The position numbers and the translations under genes were made by a program. From Pseudomonas phenolilytica (GTDB lineage Bacteria; Pseudomonadota; Gammaproteobacteria; Pseudomonadales; Pseudomonadaceae): a stretch of DNA of 64,000 bases. The notes below the pieces were generated by a model, which was not told the origin of the DNA, did no database searches, and worked only from the letters and a program-made list of their open reading frames with translations. How positions within the stretch are numbered: the stretch's first letter is position 1; each line of letters starts with the position of its first letter. The stretch is from the NCBI RefSeq assembly GCF_021432765.1, contig NZ_CP058908.1, forward strand, positions 2,248,001 through 2,312,000, given 5' to 3'. Shown piece by piece: positions 48,952 through 62,500 of the stretch.

Positions 48952-49248
48952 TCAGGGATAGCCGAGAACGGATTTGAGGCGCGGCAGGTTGCGCTCGATC
49001 CAGCGGCGGTCGATGGCACCCCAGTCGCGGATGCTGTAATGGCCGGCGTTGTGTCGTTCGCCGTCGTCCTGCTCGAAGTGGCAGTCGATGTCCAGCTCGG
49101 CCAGCGCGGCGAGAGTGTCCTGCGCAGTGCGGCGCGGCATGCCGGTGATTGTCATCAGCGCCGGGACGCTGGTGGCGGCGCCACTGTCGATCAGCCAGGC
49201 GACGTAGAGTCGGCGGTAGAAGCTGGTTCTGGTCTTGCTGGTGGTCAT
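48952..49248 (-). CDS. Winged-helix DNA-binding protein (HTH_43-like)
   Basis: A 98-aa protein with a winged-helix fold: SFYRRLYVAWLIDSGAATSV, then the recognition helix region ALMTITGMPRRTAQDTLAAL and a short wing. It resembles the PF09904 family of unknown targets. The ATG at 49248 has AGAGG 7 nt upstream. It lies 6 nt upstream of the SLC13-type permease gene, so it may regulate that gene or itself. Confidence 0.75.
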   Translation of the reverse strand: MTTSKTRTSFYRRLYVAWLIDSGAATSVPALMTITGMPRRTAQDTLAALAELDIDCHFEQDDGERHNAGHYSIRDWGAIDRRWIERNLPRLKSVLGYP

Positions 49249-49314
49249 GGAGGAGCCTCTTGTCCGAGGCATTGCGGGTTGCAATGCCTCGGATGAGTTG
49301 GTCGCGAGTGATCG

Positions 49315-50697
49315 TCAGGTCAGCGCGAGCATGCCGATGTAGGTCACCGCACCGGCGGTGTAACCGAGGAACGCGAGCAGGCTGACCCGCTTGAGATACC
49401 AGGTAAAGCTGATCTTCTCCATGCCCATCGCCGCGACGCCCGCCGCAGAGCCAATGATCAGGCTGCTGCCGCCAGTACCCGCGCAGTAGGCGAGCAGCTC
49501 CCAGAAGGTGCCGTCGGTGAGGAACTGCGACAGCCAGCCGGATTCATCCGGCGCGGCTGCGGCAAGCATCTCGGGGCTGACCAGCGGGTACATTTTCATG
49601 GCGCCGGCCACCAGCGGCACGTTGTCGACGATTGCCGACAGCAGCCCGATGGCATAGTTGATCGCATAGATGTTGCCCAGCGACTGGCGCAGCCCTTCGG
49701 CCACCTGGGTCAGATGGCCAGCCGTGGCGAGGCTGGAAACCGCCAGCAGAATGCCGAGGAAGAACAGCACGCTGGGTGTATCGACCTTGCGCAGCACGCC
49801 GACCACCGAAAGCGGGTGCTTGTGTTCATCGTTCTTGCCGCGATGGATGTATTCGGTGGTGATCCACAGCAGGCCGAGGCCGAAGAGAATGCCCATGTAC
49901 GGCGGCAGGTGGGTGATGGTCTTGAAGATCGGGACGAACAGCAGCGAGCCAAGACCCAGGCCCAGTACCAGATTGCGCTCGAACACCGTGGTGGCCGGTG
50001 GCTGTTGCTCCGCCAGGTGTGCCCGCGCCCGCGGCCGTGGAGCTTCGCCGCGCAGACGGAAGCTGAGAATCAGCAGCGGCACCAGCAGGCAGACCAGACT
50101 GGGCACGAACAGGCCGGTGATGATGCCGCCTGCGGAAATTTGCGTGCCGATCCACAGCATCGTGGTGGTCACGTCGCCGATCGGCGACCAGGCGCCTCCG
50201 GCGTTGGCGGCGATCACCACGATACCGACGTAGAGCCAGCGCTCGGGGCGCCCGCGGATCAGTTTGCGCAACAGCGAGACCATGACGATGGTGGTGGTGA
50301 GGTTGTCCAGCACCGCGGAGAGAAAGAAGGTGATCAGCCCGACGATCCACAGCAGGTGCACGCGCTTGCGCGTCTGGATGCGGTCGGTGATGACCTTGAA
50401 GCCTTCATGGGAGTCGATCAGCTCGACAATGGTCATCGCGCCGAGCAGAAAGAACAGGATCTCCGAGATTTCGCCGAGATGATGGCGCAGGGCTTCGACC
50501 ACCGTGGCCGACGAATCCGCCGGGTCATGGGTGCCAGGCTGCAGCAGCGGCAGAATCTCATCGGCCCCCAGGACCAACACGGTCCAGGTCAGCACCGCGG
50601 TGAGCAAGGCGGCGGCTGCCTTGTCGATTCTCAGTGGATGTTCGAAGGCTATGCAGAGATAACCGATGACGAATACCACGGCCATGAGTGCGTACAT
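49315..50697 (-). CDS. nhaD: Na+/H+ antiporter NhaD
   Basis: A 460-aa inner-membrane antiporter that expels Na+ (and Li+) in exchange for H+. NhaD features include FFLLGAMTIVELIDSHEGFK, LSAVLDNLTTTIVMVSLLRK, ANAGGAWSPIGDVTTTMLWI and the second conserved AIVDNVPLVAGAM. The ATG at 50697 has GGGAG about 10 nt upstream; a longer frame exists but adds only non-membrane residues. It has an unusually long leader (50698-50960) with structured elements. Confidence 0.93.
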   Translation of the reverse strand: MYALMAVVFVIGYLCIAFEHPLRIDKAAAALLTAVLTWTVLVLGADEILPLLQPGTHDPADSSATVVEALRHHLGEISEILFFLLGAMTIVELIDSHEGFKVITDRIQTRKRVHLLWIVGLITFFLSAVLDNLTTTIVMVSLLRKLIRGRPERWLYVGIVVIAANAGGAWSPIGDVTTTMLWIGTQISAGGIITGLFVPSLVCLLVPLLILSFRLRGEAPRPRARAHLAEQQPPATTVFERNLVLGLGLGSLLFVPIFKTITHLPPYMGILFGLGLLWITTEYIHRGKNDEHKHPLSVVGVLRKVDTPSVLFFLGILLAVSSLATAGHLTQVAEGLRQSLGNIYAINYAIGLLSAIVDNVPLVAGAMKMYPLVSPEMLAAAAPDESGWLSQFLTDGTFWELLAYCAGTGGSSLIIGSAAGVAAMGMEKISFTWYLKRVSLLAFLGYTAGAVTYIGMLALT

Positions 50698-50722
50698 CGC
50701 AGAAAAGCTCCCATCTGGAAAG

Positions 50723-50880
50723 GTACCGGTCGCCGAATGAGCAACCGGCACAGCATCGACAGACGCTTGGCGGCGGCTTCTGCAGCTGAACAACGCGCGC
50801 AGACGACATGCACCGATCGGAATCGAAGGCTGGCGTTACAGGCGGGATTCGCTGACGTGAAGCGTTATGCGGCTCTGTCA
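50723..50880 (-). promoter_or_regulatory. Structured leader of nhaD, possible Li+/Na+ riboswitch
   Basis: The 290-nt gap upstream of nhaD has no gene. On the minus strand the segment 50828-50880 has two related boxes, GCATAACGC and CTGTAACGCC, around a short CGCT/AGCG hairpin. Nearer the gene, CCGGT...ACCGG forms a stem at about 50723-50750, 26 nt before the start. Antiporter genes are often under nhaA-I/II (Li+) or DUF1646 (Na+) riboswitches. I cannot confirm the class by eye. Confidence 0.35.
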
Positions 50881-50963
50881 GTTTTTTGTTCGAATATGGC
50901 GGCGACATGATGGCTGCTCGTCGCCGGCGATGCGTTGCGATCAATCAAGATCATCGATAACAA

Positions 50964-50987
50964 AAGGCCGGCATCGATGCCGGCCTT
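50964..50987 (-). terminator. Rho-independent terminator after valS
   Basis: A perfect palindrome AAGGCCGGCA-TCGA-TGCCGGCCTT directly after the valS stop, followed on the minus strand by TTGTTAT. Confidence 0.85.
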
Positions 50988-50991
50988 GCGC

Positions 50992-53826
50992 TTACAGCGT
51001 GGCAATGCGCTCGCGCTGCTCGACCAGACGGGCCTTGGCCTGTTCGGCCTCGGCCAGCTTGGCGCGTTCTTTGTCGATCACCTCTGGCGGCGCCTTGTCG
51101 ACGAAGCCGGCGTTGGACAGCTTGCCGCCGACGCGCTTGACCTCGCCGTCCAGCCGCGCGATCTCCTTGTCCAGCCGCGCCAGTTCGGCATCCTTGTCGA
51201 TCAGCCCAGCCATCGGCACCAGCACCTGCAGATCGCCAACCAGGGCGATGGCCGACAGCGGCGCTTCCTCGCCCGCGGCGAGGGTGCGCACGGTTTCCAG
51301 CTTGGCCAGCTTCTTCAGCAGCGGCTCGTTATCGGCCAGTCGACGCAGGTCGAGCGGCGCGGCGTTGCTCAGCACCACGTCGATGCGCTTGGCCATCGAG
51401 ATGTTCATTTCGCCGCGAATCTGGCGGATGCCGAGCATGAAGGCTTTGATCCACTCGATGTCGCCTTCGGCATCTTCGTCCAGGCGCGACGGATCGAACT
51501 CCGGCCACGGCTGCAACATCAATGTCGGGCCCGACTTGCCGGCCAGCGGTGCGACACGCTGCCAGATTTCCTCGGTGATGAACGGCATGAACGGATGCGC
51601 CAGACGCAGCGAGGTTTCCAGCACGCGCACCAGGGTGCGGCGGGTGCCGCGCTGGCGTTCGATACTGGCGGACTCGTCCCACAGCAAAGGCTTGACCAGC
51701 TCCAGGTACCAGGCGCAGTACTCGTCCCAGATGAACTCGTAGAGTGCTTGAGCGGCCAGGTCGAAGCGGAACGCTTCCAGCTGGCGGGTGACTTCGGCCT
51801 CGGTGCGCTGCAAGGTGGAGATGATCCAGCGGTCCACCGCCGACAGCTCGACGGGCTCGCCGTTTACGCCGGTGTCCTTGCCCTCGGTGTTCTCGAAGAC
51901 AAAGTTGGCGGCGTTCCACAGCTTGTTGCAGAAGTTGCGGTAGCCCTCGACGCGGCCCATGTCGAACTTGATGTCGCGGCCGGTGGAGGCCAGCGAGCAG
52001 AAGGTGAAGCGCAGCGCGTCGGTGCCGTAGCTGGCGATACCTTCCGGGAACTCGGCGCGGGTCTGCTTGGCGATCTTCTCGGCCAGCTTGGGCTGCATCA
52101 TGCCGCTGGTGCGTTTTTGCAGCAGTTCGTCGAGGGTGATGCCGTCGACGATGTCCAGCGGGTCGAGCACGTTACCCTTGGACTTGGACATCTTCTGGCC
52201 CTGGCCGTCGCGCACCAGACCATGGACGTAGACGGTCTTGAACGGAATCTGCCCGGTCAGGTGGGTCGAGAGCATGATCATCCGGGCGACCCAGAAGAAG
52301 ATGATGTCGAAGCCGGTGACCAGCACGTCCGTAGGGTGGAAGGTCTTGAGGAATTCGGTCTGCTGCGGCCAGCCGAGGGTGGAGAAGGTCCACAGCCCGG
52401 AGCTGAACCAGGTGTCCAGCACGTCCTCGTCCTGGCGTAGCGGTTCATCGTTGCGGATTTCGTAGCGCTTGCGCACTTCGGTTTCGTCACGGCCGACGTA
52501 GACGTTGCCCGCCTCGTCGTACCAGGCCGGGATGCGGTGGCCCCACCACAGCTGGCGGCTGATGCACCAGTCCTGGATATCGCGCATCCAGCTGAAGTAC
52601 ATGTTCTCGTACTGCTTGGGTACGAACTGGATCTGGCCGTTCTCCACCGCAGCGATGGCCTTTTCGGCCAGCGGCTTGGTGGAGACGTACCACTGGTCGG
52701 TCAGCCACGGCTCGATGATGGTACCGGAGCGGTCGCCGCGCGGCACTTTCAGTGCGTGGTCGTCGATCTTCTCCAGCAGGCTCATCGCCTCGAACTCGGC
52801 GACGATGGCCTTGCGCGCATCGAAGCGGTCCATGTGCGCATAGCCGTCTGGCAGGCTACCGTCGACCTTGTCGTTGACCGAGCCGTCGATATCGAACACC
52901 TGGGCGCGGGCCAGCACGCAGGCGTTCTGGTCGAAGATGTTGATCAGCGGCAGGTGGTGGCGCTTGCCGACTTCGTAGTCGTTGAAGTCGTGGGCCGGAG
53001 TGATCTTCACGCAGCCGGTGCCGAATTCGAGGTCGACATAGTCGTCGGCGATGATCGGGATCAGGCGGTTGACCAGCGGCAGCATGACGTGGCGGCCGAT
53101 CAGGTTCTTGTAGCGCTCGTCCTCGGGATGTACGGCGATGGCGGCATCGCCGAGCATGGTTTCCGGGCGGGTGGTGGCGACCACCAGGTAATCCTTGCCG
53201 TCCGCGGTGCGCGCACCGTCAGCCAGCGGATAGCGCAGGTGCCAGAGGTGGCCTTTCTCGTCGTGGTTCTCCACTTCCAGATCGGAAATGGCGGTGTGCA
53301 GCTTGGTGTCCCAGTTGACCAGGCGCTTGCCGCGGTAGATCAGACCATCCTCGTGCAAGCGCACAAAGGCTTCCTTGACTGCCTCGGACAGACCCTCGTC
53401 CATGGTGAAGCGCTCGCGCGACCAGTCCACCGAAGATCCCAGACGACGGATCTGACGGGTAATGTTGCCGCCGGATTCTTCCTTCCACTGCCAGACCTTT
53501 TCCAGGAATTTCTCGCGGCCCAGATCGTGGCGGCTGACGCCCTGCGCGCCCAGCTGGCGCTCGACCACCATCTGCGTGGCGATGCCCGCGTGGTCGGTGC
53601 CCGGCTGCCACAGGGTGTTGCGGCCCTGCATGCGGCGCCAGCGGATCAGCGCATCCATGATCGCGTTGTTGAAACCGTGCCCCATGTGCAGGCTGCCGGT
53701 GACGTTCGGCGGCGGGATCATGATGGTGTAGGGCTCGCCGGAACCCTGCGGCGCGAAATAGTTGTTCGATTCCCAGGTCTGGTACCAGGAAGTCTCGATG
53801 GCGTGCGGCTGGTAGGTCTTGTCCAT
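50992..53826 (-). CDS. valS: Valyl-tRNA synthetase ValS
   Basis: A 944-aa class I aminoacyl-tRNA synthetase that charges tRNA-Val. The HIGH-type motif is [15 protein letters not shown] near residue 40. The editing domain lies in the middle ([20 protein letters not shown]). The KMSKS loop is [16 protein letters not shown]. The C-terminal coiled coil reads [20 protein letters not shown]. The length agrees with bacterial ValS. It is followed by a strong terminator. Confidence 0.98.
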   Translation of the reverse strand: MDKTYQPHAIETSWYQTWESNNYFAPQGSGEPYTIMIPPPNVTGSLHMGHGFNNAIMDALIRWRRMQGRNTLWQPGTDHAGIATQMVVERQLGAQGVSRHDLGREKFLEKVWQWKEESGGNITRQIRRLGSSVDWSRERFTMDEGLSEAVKEAFVRLHEDGLIYRGKRLVNWDTKLHTAISDLEVENHDEKGHLWHLRYPLADGARTADGKDYLVVATTRPETMLGDAAIAVHPEDERYKNLIGRHVMLPLVNRLIPIIADDYVDLEFGTGCVKITPAHDFNDYEVGKRHHLPLINIFDQNACVLARAQVFDIDGSVNDKVDGSLPDGYAHMDRFDARKAIVAEFEAMSLLEKIDDHALKVPRGDRSGTIIEPWLTDQWYVSTKPLAEKAIAAVENGQIQFVPKQYENMYFSWMRDIQDWCISRQLWWGHRIPAWYDEAGNVYVGRDETEVRKRYEIRNDEPLRQDEDVLDTWFSSGLWTFSTLGWPQQTEFLKTFHPTDVLVTGFDIIFFWVARMIMLSTHLTGQIPFKTVYVHGLVRDGQGQKMSKSKGNVLDPLDIVDGITLDELLQKRTSGMMQPKLAEKIAKQTRAEFPEGIASYGTDALRFTFCSLASTGRDIKFDMGRVEGYRNFCNKLWNAANFVFENTEGKDTGVNGEPVELSAVDRWIISTLQRTEAEVTRQLEAFRFDLAAQALYEFIWDEYCAWYLELVKPLLWDESASIERQRGTRRTLVRVLETSLRLAHPFMPFITEEIWQRVAPLAGKSGPTLMLQPWPEFDPSRLDEDAEGDIEWIKAFMLGIRQIRGEMNISMAKRIDVVLSNAAPLDLRRLADNEPLLKKLAKLETVRTLAAGEEAPLSAIALVGDLQVLVPMAGLIDKDAELARLDKEIARLDGEVKRVGGKLSNAGFVDKAPPEVIDKERAKLAEAEQAKARLVEQRERIATL

Positions 53827-53928
53827 GCGGCGGGACCCTTAGAACGGCTGATCGGAAAAACGGGCGAGTATAAAGCCAAATCGCATCCGGGCTAGGCGTC
53901 AGCGCAGGAATCGTTGCGGCGCGGCGTG

Positions 53929-54303
53929 CTAGTTCTTGGGCGTACGCACCAGTTCGTCCACGCGACGTTCGAGGCGACGCTTCAGCTCGGCCTCGATCTG
54001 CGGGACGAAATCGTCGATCACCTCCTGCAGAATGAGATTAGCCGCCATGCGCAACTCGTGGTCCAGGTGTCGTTCGGCCAGCGAGCGGAAAGCGGCCCGT
54101 GCCGCCGGCTCGCGCCGTTCGGGCTGCAGCGTGGCAACAGGCTGAGGTGCAGGTGGGCGGGCTACGACATCCGAGAGCAGGGGAATGCTGGCTGGGTCCA
54201 GCTGTTCGGTCAGCAGGGGCGGATCCTGGTCGCCGAGCAGGGCACGGATGGACTCCAGGTCGTCGAGCAACTGAGCAGGTTTGTCGGGGGATTTAGGCGT
54301 CAT
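53929..54303 (-). CDS. Small conserved protein between holC and valS
   Basis: A 124-aa acidic/basic soluble protein without a domain I recognise. The first half is proline-rich and probably disordered. The second half is helical (HLDHELRMAANLILQEVIDD), then FVPQIEAELKRRLERRVDEL. It lies between holC (31 nt upstream) and valS (103 nt downstream), a position where pseudomonads have a small gene of unknown function. It may be linked to DNA polymerase III by position only. Confidence 0.7.
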   Translation of the reverse strand: MTPKSPDKPAQLLDDLESIRALLGDQDPPLLTEQLDPASIPLLSDVVARPPAPQPVATLQPERREPAARAAFRSLAERHLDHELRMAANLILQEVIDDFVPQIEAELKRRLERRVDELVRTPKN

Positions 54304-54334
54304 GGCGAATTTCCGGGCTTGAGCTTCCAGCGGT

Positions 54335-54754
54335 CTACAGTTCGACCCGCCTGGGGTCGTAACCGTGCCGTCGGTAGAGGCGGAAGTTGTCCCGGCAGGC
54401 CGTCAGCAGGTCCGGTTCCTGGTTGACGATCTCAATGATTCGGCTGAACTGATCGACGTGCGGCGACAGCGTCGTCGCTAGGTTGATCAACAGGCTTTGC
54501 GGCTGCGCCGGCGCCTGCTCGAGGCCGAGGACCACCGGTGCCTGGGGATCGTCCGCGTAGTGCTCGTGAGGGATGAAGCGCTCCGTGCGAAAACTCCATA
54601 GCAGCTCGTCGAGCTGCTGGCATTGTGCGGCGTCGTGACAGCGGATGAACACCGGCAGGCCGTGCTGCCAGCCCTTGGCGGCCAGCTGGCAGGCCGCGCG
54701 CAGGCGCCCGAGCGGATTGTCGTCGGGCAGCACGTAGAACTCGATGCGGGTCAT
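54335..54754 (-). CDS. holC: DNA polymerase III chi subunit HolC
   Basis: A 139-aa protein of the clamp-loader accessory subunit family that links the loader to SSB. Family features are RIEFYVLPDDNPLGRLRAAC, QLAAKGWQHGLPVFIRCHDA and LLWSFRTERFIPHEHYADDP. It lies 73 nt downstream of pepA, the arrangement seen in enterobacteria (pepA-holC-valS). Confidence 0.95.
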   Translation of the reverse strand: MTRIEFYVLPDDNPLGRLRAACQLAAKGWQHGLPVFIRCHDAAQCQQLDELLWSFRTERFIPHEHYADDPQAPVVLGLEQAPAQPQSLLINLATTLSPHVDQFSRIIEIVNQEPDLLTACRDNFRLYRRHGYDPRRVEL

Positions 54755-54826
54755 CGGTGCGTTCCGTCACTGCCGGCGCGCGGCAAGCCGCTCCGGCAGG
54801 TGGGCGTACGCGGGCGGGAGGGCATT

Positions 54827-56416
<1,590 letters not shown>

Positions 56417-56499
56417 TCAATGGCCTATCTCGGCGAACCGGCAACTGGCGGCTAGTTTGAGCGTAGCCGTCGGAGCCTGACAACCCTGGAGTGTCCGGT

Positions 56500-57621
56500 T
56501 TGATCGTCTTTCGTTATCTGTCCCGCGAGCTTTTGGTCACCGTGAGCGCAGTCAGCGCCGTGCTGCTGGTGATCATCATGAGTGGGCGCTTCATCAAGTA
56601 CCTGGCCCAGGCTGCTCAGGGGTTGCTCGATCCGAGCGTGCTGCTGTTGATCATGGGATTCCGTCTGCCAGGCTTCCTGCAGTTGATTCTGCCGCTCGGC
56701 CTGTTTCTCGGAATATTGCTGGCGTATGGAAGGCTGTATCTCGATAGCGAAATGACGGTGCTCTCCGCCACCGGGATGAGCCAGCGTCGCCTGCTGCTGT
56801 ACAGTCTGGCGCCGGCGGCCCTGGTGGCTGCGCTGGTCGGCTGGCTGAGCCTTGGGCTTGCGCCGCAGGGCATTGCCGAAGTGGACCGGATCCTCAATCA
56901 GCAGGATTCGCTGACCGAGTTCGACACCCTGGTGCCGGGGCGTTTTCAGAACCTGCGCGATGGTTCGCGGGTAACCTATACGCGCGAGCTATCGGCCGAC
57001 CGCAGCGAGTTGGCAGGGGTATTCATTTCCGAGACCAACACTTCGGCCCGTTCGGGACAGGCGCGTGGGGTTTCCGTGCTGGTGGCGGAAAGCGGGCGAC
57101 AGGAAATCCAGCCTGACGGCAGCCGTTACTTGATTCTGGAGAATGGCTTTCGCTACGACGGCAATCCCGGGCAGGCGGACTATCGCGCCATCCAGTACGA
57201 CACCTACGGTGTGCTGCTGCCCAAGCCGCAGGTGGCCGTCGAGCTGAGCGAGCGCGAGGCTATGCCGACGCGGGAGCTGCTTGGTAGCGACAACCTGCGT
57301 CATCGCTCCGAATTGCAGTGGCGCCTGTCCATGCCGGTGCTGGTATTTGTCGTGACCTTGCTTGCTGTGCCGCTGGCTCGCGTCAACCCGCGTCAGGGGC
57401 GTTTCCTCAAGCTGCTGCCAGCGATCCTGCTTTACATGACATATCTGGCGCTGCTCATCGCTGTGCGCGGAGCGCTCGACAAGGGGCGAATTCCAATGGC
57501 ACTCGGTTTGTGGTGGGTGCACGGGCTGTTTTTCGCGATAGGTCTGCTGATGTTGTACTGGGAGCCGTTGATGCTGAGGTTGAAGAAGCGTCGCGCGGCG
57601 CCGGGGGTGGTGCATGGTTAA
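56500..57621 (+). CDS. lptF: LPS export ABC permease LptF
   Basis: A 373-aa inner-membrane permease. With LptG and LptB it extracts lipopolysaccharide to the periplasmic bridge. Six hydrophobic helices flank a periplasmic beta-jellyroll (about residues 125-260). LRPGFLQLILPLG-type coupling and YLDSEMTVLSATGMSQRRLL are typical. I chose the TTG at 56500: it gives the family N-terminus (M)IVFRYLSRELLV and lies 8 nt after GGAG. The GTG at 56491 overlaps that ribosome-binding site. It overlaps lptG by 8 nt. Confidence 0.95.
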   Translation: MIVFRYLSRELLVTVSAVSAVLLVIIMSGRFIKYLAQAAQGLLDPSVLLLIMGFRLPGFLQLILPLGLFLGILLAYGRLYLDSEMTVLSATGMSQRRLLLYSLAPAALVAALVGWLSLGLAPQGIAEVDRILNQQDSLTEFDTLVPGRFQNLRDGSRVTYTRELSADRSELAGVFISETNTSARSGQARGVSVLVAESGRQEIQPDGSRYLILENGFRYDGNPGQADYRAIQYDTYGVLLPKPQVAVELSEREAMPTRELLGSDNLRHRSELQWRLSMPVLVFVVTLLAVPLARVNPRQGRFLKLLPAILLYMTYLALLIAVRGALDKGRIPMALGLWWVHGLFFAIGLLMLYWEPLMLRLKKRRAAPGVVHG

Positions 57622-58675
57622 GCTCGATCGATACATCGCGATCCATGTCTTTCTGGCGATTCTGACCGTTTTGGGCATTATCGTCGGCCTGGCCCTCCTG
57701 TTTGCCTTCATCGACGAGTTGGGCGATGTCGAGGGTGGATACGGTCTGGCGGATGCGCTGGAGTATGTGCTGCTGACCTCGCCGCGCCGGCTCTACGAGA
57801 TGCTGCCGATGGCGGCGCTGATCGGCTGTCTGATCGGGCTGGGTACGCTGGCCAGCAGCAGCGAGTTGACCGTGATGCGCGCCGCCGGCATTTCGCTCGG
57901 CCGGATCGTCGTGGCGGTTATGAAGCCGACTCTCGTTCTGCTGCTGGTCGGCGTACTGATCGGTGAATACGCGGCGCCCTGGACCGAAGACATCGCCCAG
58001 GCCCGCCGTTCGCTGGCGCAGGGTGCGGGCGAGGCGCAGAGCAGCAAGCGCGGCCTCTGGCATCGACAGGAAAACGAGTTCGTGCACGTCAATGCCGTGC
58101 AGCCGGGGGGCGTGCTGGTTGGGGTGACGCGCTACCGTTTCGACGATGAGCGACGTTTGCTGTCGGCCAGTTTCGCCAAGCGCGCCAGCTACCAGAATGA
58201 TCACTGGTTGCTGAGCAACATTGCGACCACGCATTTTCGCGGCGATCACACCGAAGTAGCGCAGGCGAGCGAAGAGCGCTGGGATGTGCAGCTGACGCCG
58301 CAACTGCTGGGGATCGTGGTGGTGGCCCCGGAGTCGCTGTCGATCACCGGTTTGTGGCGTTACATCCATTACCTGGCGGATCAGGGGCTCAACAACGGCC
58401 GTTACTGGCTGGCATTCTGGACGAAGGTGCTGCAGCCCGCCGTGACTGTTGCACTGGTGCTCCTCGCAATCTCGTTCATCTTCGGCCCGCTGCGCTCGGT
58501 GACGCTGGGGCAGCGCATCTTCACCGGCGTGGTGGTCGGATTCGTCTTCCGCATCATTCAGGATCTGCTCGGGCCGGCGAGTCAGGTGTTTGGCTTCTCG
58601 CCGTTGCTGGCGGTCGCACTGCCGGCGGGAGTTTGTGCGCTGATCGGTGTATGGCTGTTGCGGCGGGCGGGATGA
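57614..58675 (+). CDS. lptG: LPS export ABC permease LptG
   Basis: A 353-aa partner of LptF. The N-terminus DRYIAIHVFLAILTVLGIIV is typical, followed by LIGCLIGLGTLASSSELTVM with the coupling helix, a periplasmic domain (about residues 115-265) and C-terminal helices ending in AGVCALIGVWLLRRAG. It is translated in overlap with lptF. The region 58676-58791 after it holds nothing I can support. Confidence 0.96.
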   Translation: MVKLDRYIAIHVFLAILTVLGIIVGLALLFAFIDELGDVEGGYGLADALEYVLLTSPRRLYEMLPMAALIGCLIGLGTLASSSELTVMRAAGISLGRIVVAVMKPTLVLLLVGVLIGEYAAPWTEDIAQARRSLAQGAGEAQSSKRGLWHRQENEFVHVNAVQPGGVLVGVTRYRFDDERRLLSASFAKRASYQNDHWLLSNIATTHFRGDHTEVAQASEERWDVQLTPQLLGIVVVAPESLSITGLWRYIHYLADQGLNNGRYWLAFWTKVLQPAVTVALVLLAISFIFGPLRSVTLGQRIFTGVVVGFVFRIIQDLLGPASQVFGFSPLLAVALPAGVCALIGVWLLRRAG

Positions 58676-58791
58676 GTGGTGGAACTGGCTTCAAGCGGCG
58701 GGGCGCATTGAGTGCTCATGTTCAGATCGATTCCGCCGCTTGAGCCGTTGGCTCGACAGGGGGCTGGTCTGAAGCCTGTTCCGCCTTCGGC

Positions 58792-59289
58792 TTACTTCTT
58801 GTGAATGTTTTTCGGCAACTGTACGGCCTGGCTTTCCGAGTAAATGTCCTGCCAGGTACGTTTGTCCTTGTCCCAGAGCATCCAGAGGTGCCCCAGTCCC
58901 AGGCTCAGCCAGGACATGATCGCGATCAGAAAACGCAGCAGAGCCTGCCACAGGTCGATGGCCGTGCCGTCCTTGTTCTGGATGCGGATACCCCAGACCT
59001 GCATGCCGAGCGTCTGGCCATTGTGGGTCCAGAACTTGGCGAAGAAGGCGAACAGGCTGAACATCAGTAGCGTCGAAAGCAGTGGGTCGATATCCAGGCC
59101 GCCAGCGTCGGCCACGGCCTTGAGTTGTTCGCTCCCATAGAACAGTCGCAGCAGCACCTGTTGGTAGAACAGGGTCACCACCATCATCAATGCGATACAC
59201 AGCAGGCTGTCGTAGAACATGGCGGCGAGGCGGCGTATCAGACTGGCGGCGGGGAACTGGCCCTGCGGGCTGAGCAGGTGTCGGCTCAT
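58792..59289 (-). CDS. RDD family membrane protein
   Basis: A 165-aa protein with three or four hydrophobic helices. The RDD-type N-terminus is SLIRRLAAMFYDSLLCIALM, with NGQTLGMQVWGIRIQNKDG in the middle and DIYSESQAVQLP at the end. In many bacteria the family's function is unknown; some members take part in Na+/H+ transport. The ATG at 59289 gives the usual N-terminus. Confidence 0.85.
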   Translation of the reverse strand: MSRHLLSPQGQFPAASLIRRLAAMFYDSLLCIALMMVVTLFYQQVLLRLFYGSEQLKAVADAGGLDIDPLLSTLLMFSLFAFFAKFWTHNGQTLGMQVWGIRIQNKDGTAIDLWQALLRFLIAIMSWLSLGLGHLWMLWDKDKRTWQDIYSESQAVQLPKNIHKK

Positions 59290-59343
59290 CTCGAATCCTG
59301 GTGGTTGGTACAAGGCGCGCATTCTACGGAATTGCACGCATAA

Positions 59344-59375
59344 AAAAGCCCCTGATGTTGCCATCAGGGGCTTTT
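59344..59375 (-). terminator. Rho-independent terminator after the cold-shock gene
   Basis: A perfect 14-bp stem (AAAAGCCCCTGATG / CATCAGGGGCTTTT) with a 4-nt loop, followed on the minus strand by TTTA. It lies 12 nt past the cold-shock gene stop and before the RDD gene. Confidence 0.9.
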
Positions 59376-59387
59376 CGGAGCGGTGAC

Positions 59388-59600
59388 TCAGCCCAGAATC
59401 TGAACCTGATCAGCCTGCATGCCCTTTTGACCTTGCACGGCGATGAAGCTGACTTTCTGGCCTTCTTTCAGGCTCTTGAAGCCGTTGCCTTCGATCGCGC
59501 GGAAGTGCACGAACAGATCCGGACCGCTCTCGGGAGTGATGAAACCAAAACCTTTCTCGTCGTTAAACCACTTGACGGTACCGTTCTGACGATTCGACAT
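59388..59600 (-). CDS. Cold-shock-domain protein (CspA family)
   Basis: A 70-aa RNA-binding protein with one cold-shock domain. RNP1 is KGFGFI and RNP2 is LFVHF, in [20 protein letters not shown] and [17 protein letters not shown]. It binds single-stranded nucleic acid and acts as an RNA chaperone. The gene has a long leader, typical of cold-induced csp genes, and its own terminator. Confidence 0.95.
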   Translation of the reverse strand: MSNRQNGTVKWFNDEKGFGFITPESGPDLFVHFRAIEGNGFKSLKEGQKVSFIAVQGQKGMQADQVQILG

Positions 59601-59762
59601 GTCTTTGTATCCTTGAAACTCAAAAGTAGAATTGCCTCCTGCAATGGCGCAGGAAAGCTGGAACTGGTTGCAAAGAGTAAGAGAGTCGAGCGGAGAGCGG
59701 ATCTGAAGATCTACTGCACCAGGTCACGATTCAACAGCGACCCATGCAAACACAGTGGGCAC

Positions 59763-59792
59763 ACTCTACGATAACTTGTCGGGGAATGCCAA
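59763..59792 (-). promoter_or_regulatory. Predicted promoter of the cold-shock gene, giving a leader of about 155 nt
   Basis: On the minus strand TTGGCA (59787-59792) and TAGAGT (59763-59768) are 18 nt apart. A start near 59756 would give a leader of about 155 nt. The rest of the gap 59601-60083 contains no gene that I can support. Confidence 0.4.
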
Positions 59793-60083
59793 CCCCTCAA
59801 AGTCATGTGAAAGTGCCTCTTCGGCGATGCATATTCATGCGATGTAGAGTGATGCCAAGTCGATGCTGTTGCTTTCAAGCGCGCCTGGGTTCTGCGTGCG
59901 AAGAGCATGAACTGAATGCCGACTTGTGACGCTTCGGATCGTGTTGCTGTCCGGATGAAGCTTTGCAGATCGCAATGATCGTTTCGCTGTCGTTCCGACC
60001 TGGCGCAGTTGGTTCGTTTGCCGAAAGTTTCTGCCGATCAGGATGACATGGTGCTGCCGCGGACCGTGGCCGTCGGCAATGAA

Positions 60084-60170
60084 TGGTGCCCCGAGAGAGA
60101 CTCGAACTCTCACGCTGTCGCCAGCGGCGGATTTTGAATCCGCTGCGTCTACCGATTCCGCCATCGAGGC
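60084..60170 (-). tRNA. tRNA-Leu (anticodon CAA)
   Basis: An 87-nt minus-strand tRNA with encoded CCA. The acceptor stem GCCTCGA pairs with TCGGGGC. The anticodon stem-loop GCGGA-TTCAAAA-TCCGC gives CAA, which reads UUG leucine codons. The long variable arm (GCTGGCGACAGC region) and the T-arm GTTCGAGTC are typical of class II tRNA-Leu. Confidence 0.96.
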
Positions 60171-60279
60171 ACAGTGGCGGCGCAGTATAGGGATGAGCGG
60201 TTGAGTGGTCAATCGCTGACGTAGCGATTGGGGAGTCTTTCCGCTAAGCTTTGCGCCCCGCCAATATCCCGCCAAAACC

Positions 60280-62459
<2,180 letters not shown>

Positions 62460-62500
62460 CAAATTTCTAGAATCCATATCTTAAGCAACAGGAGTGCTAC

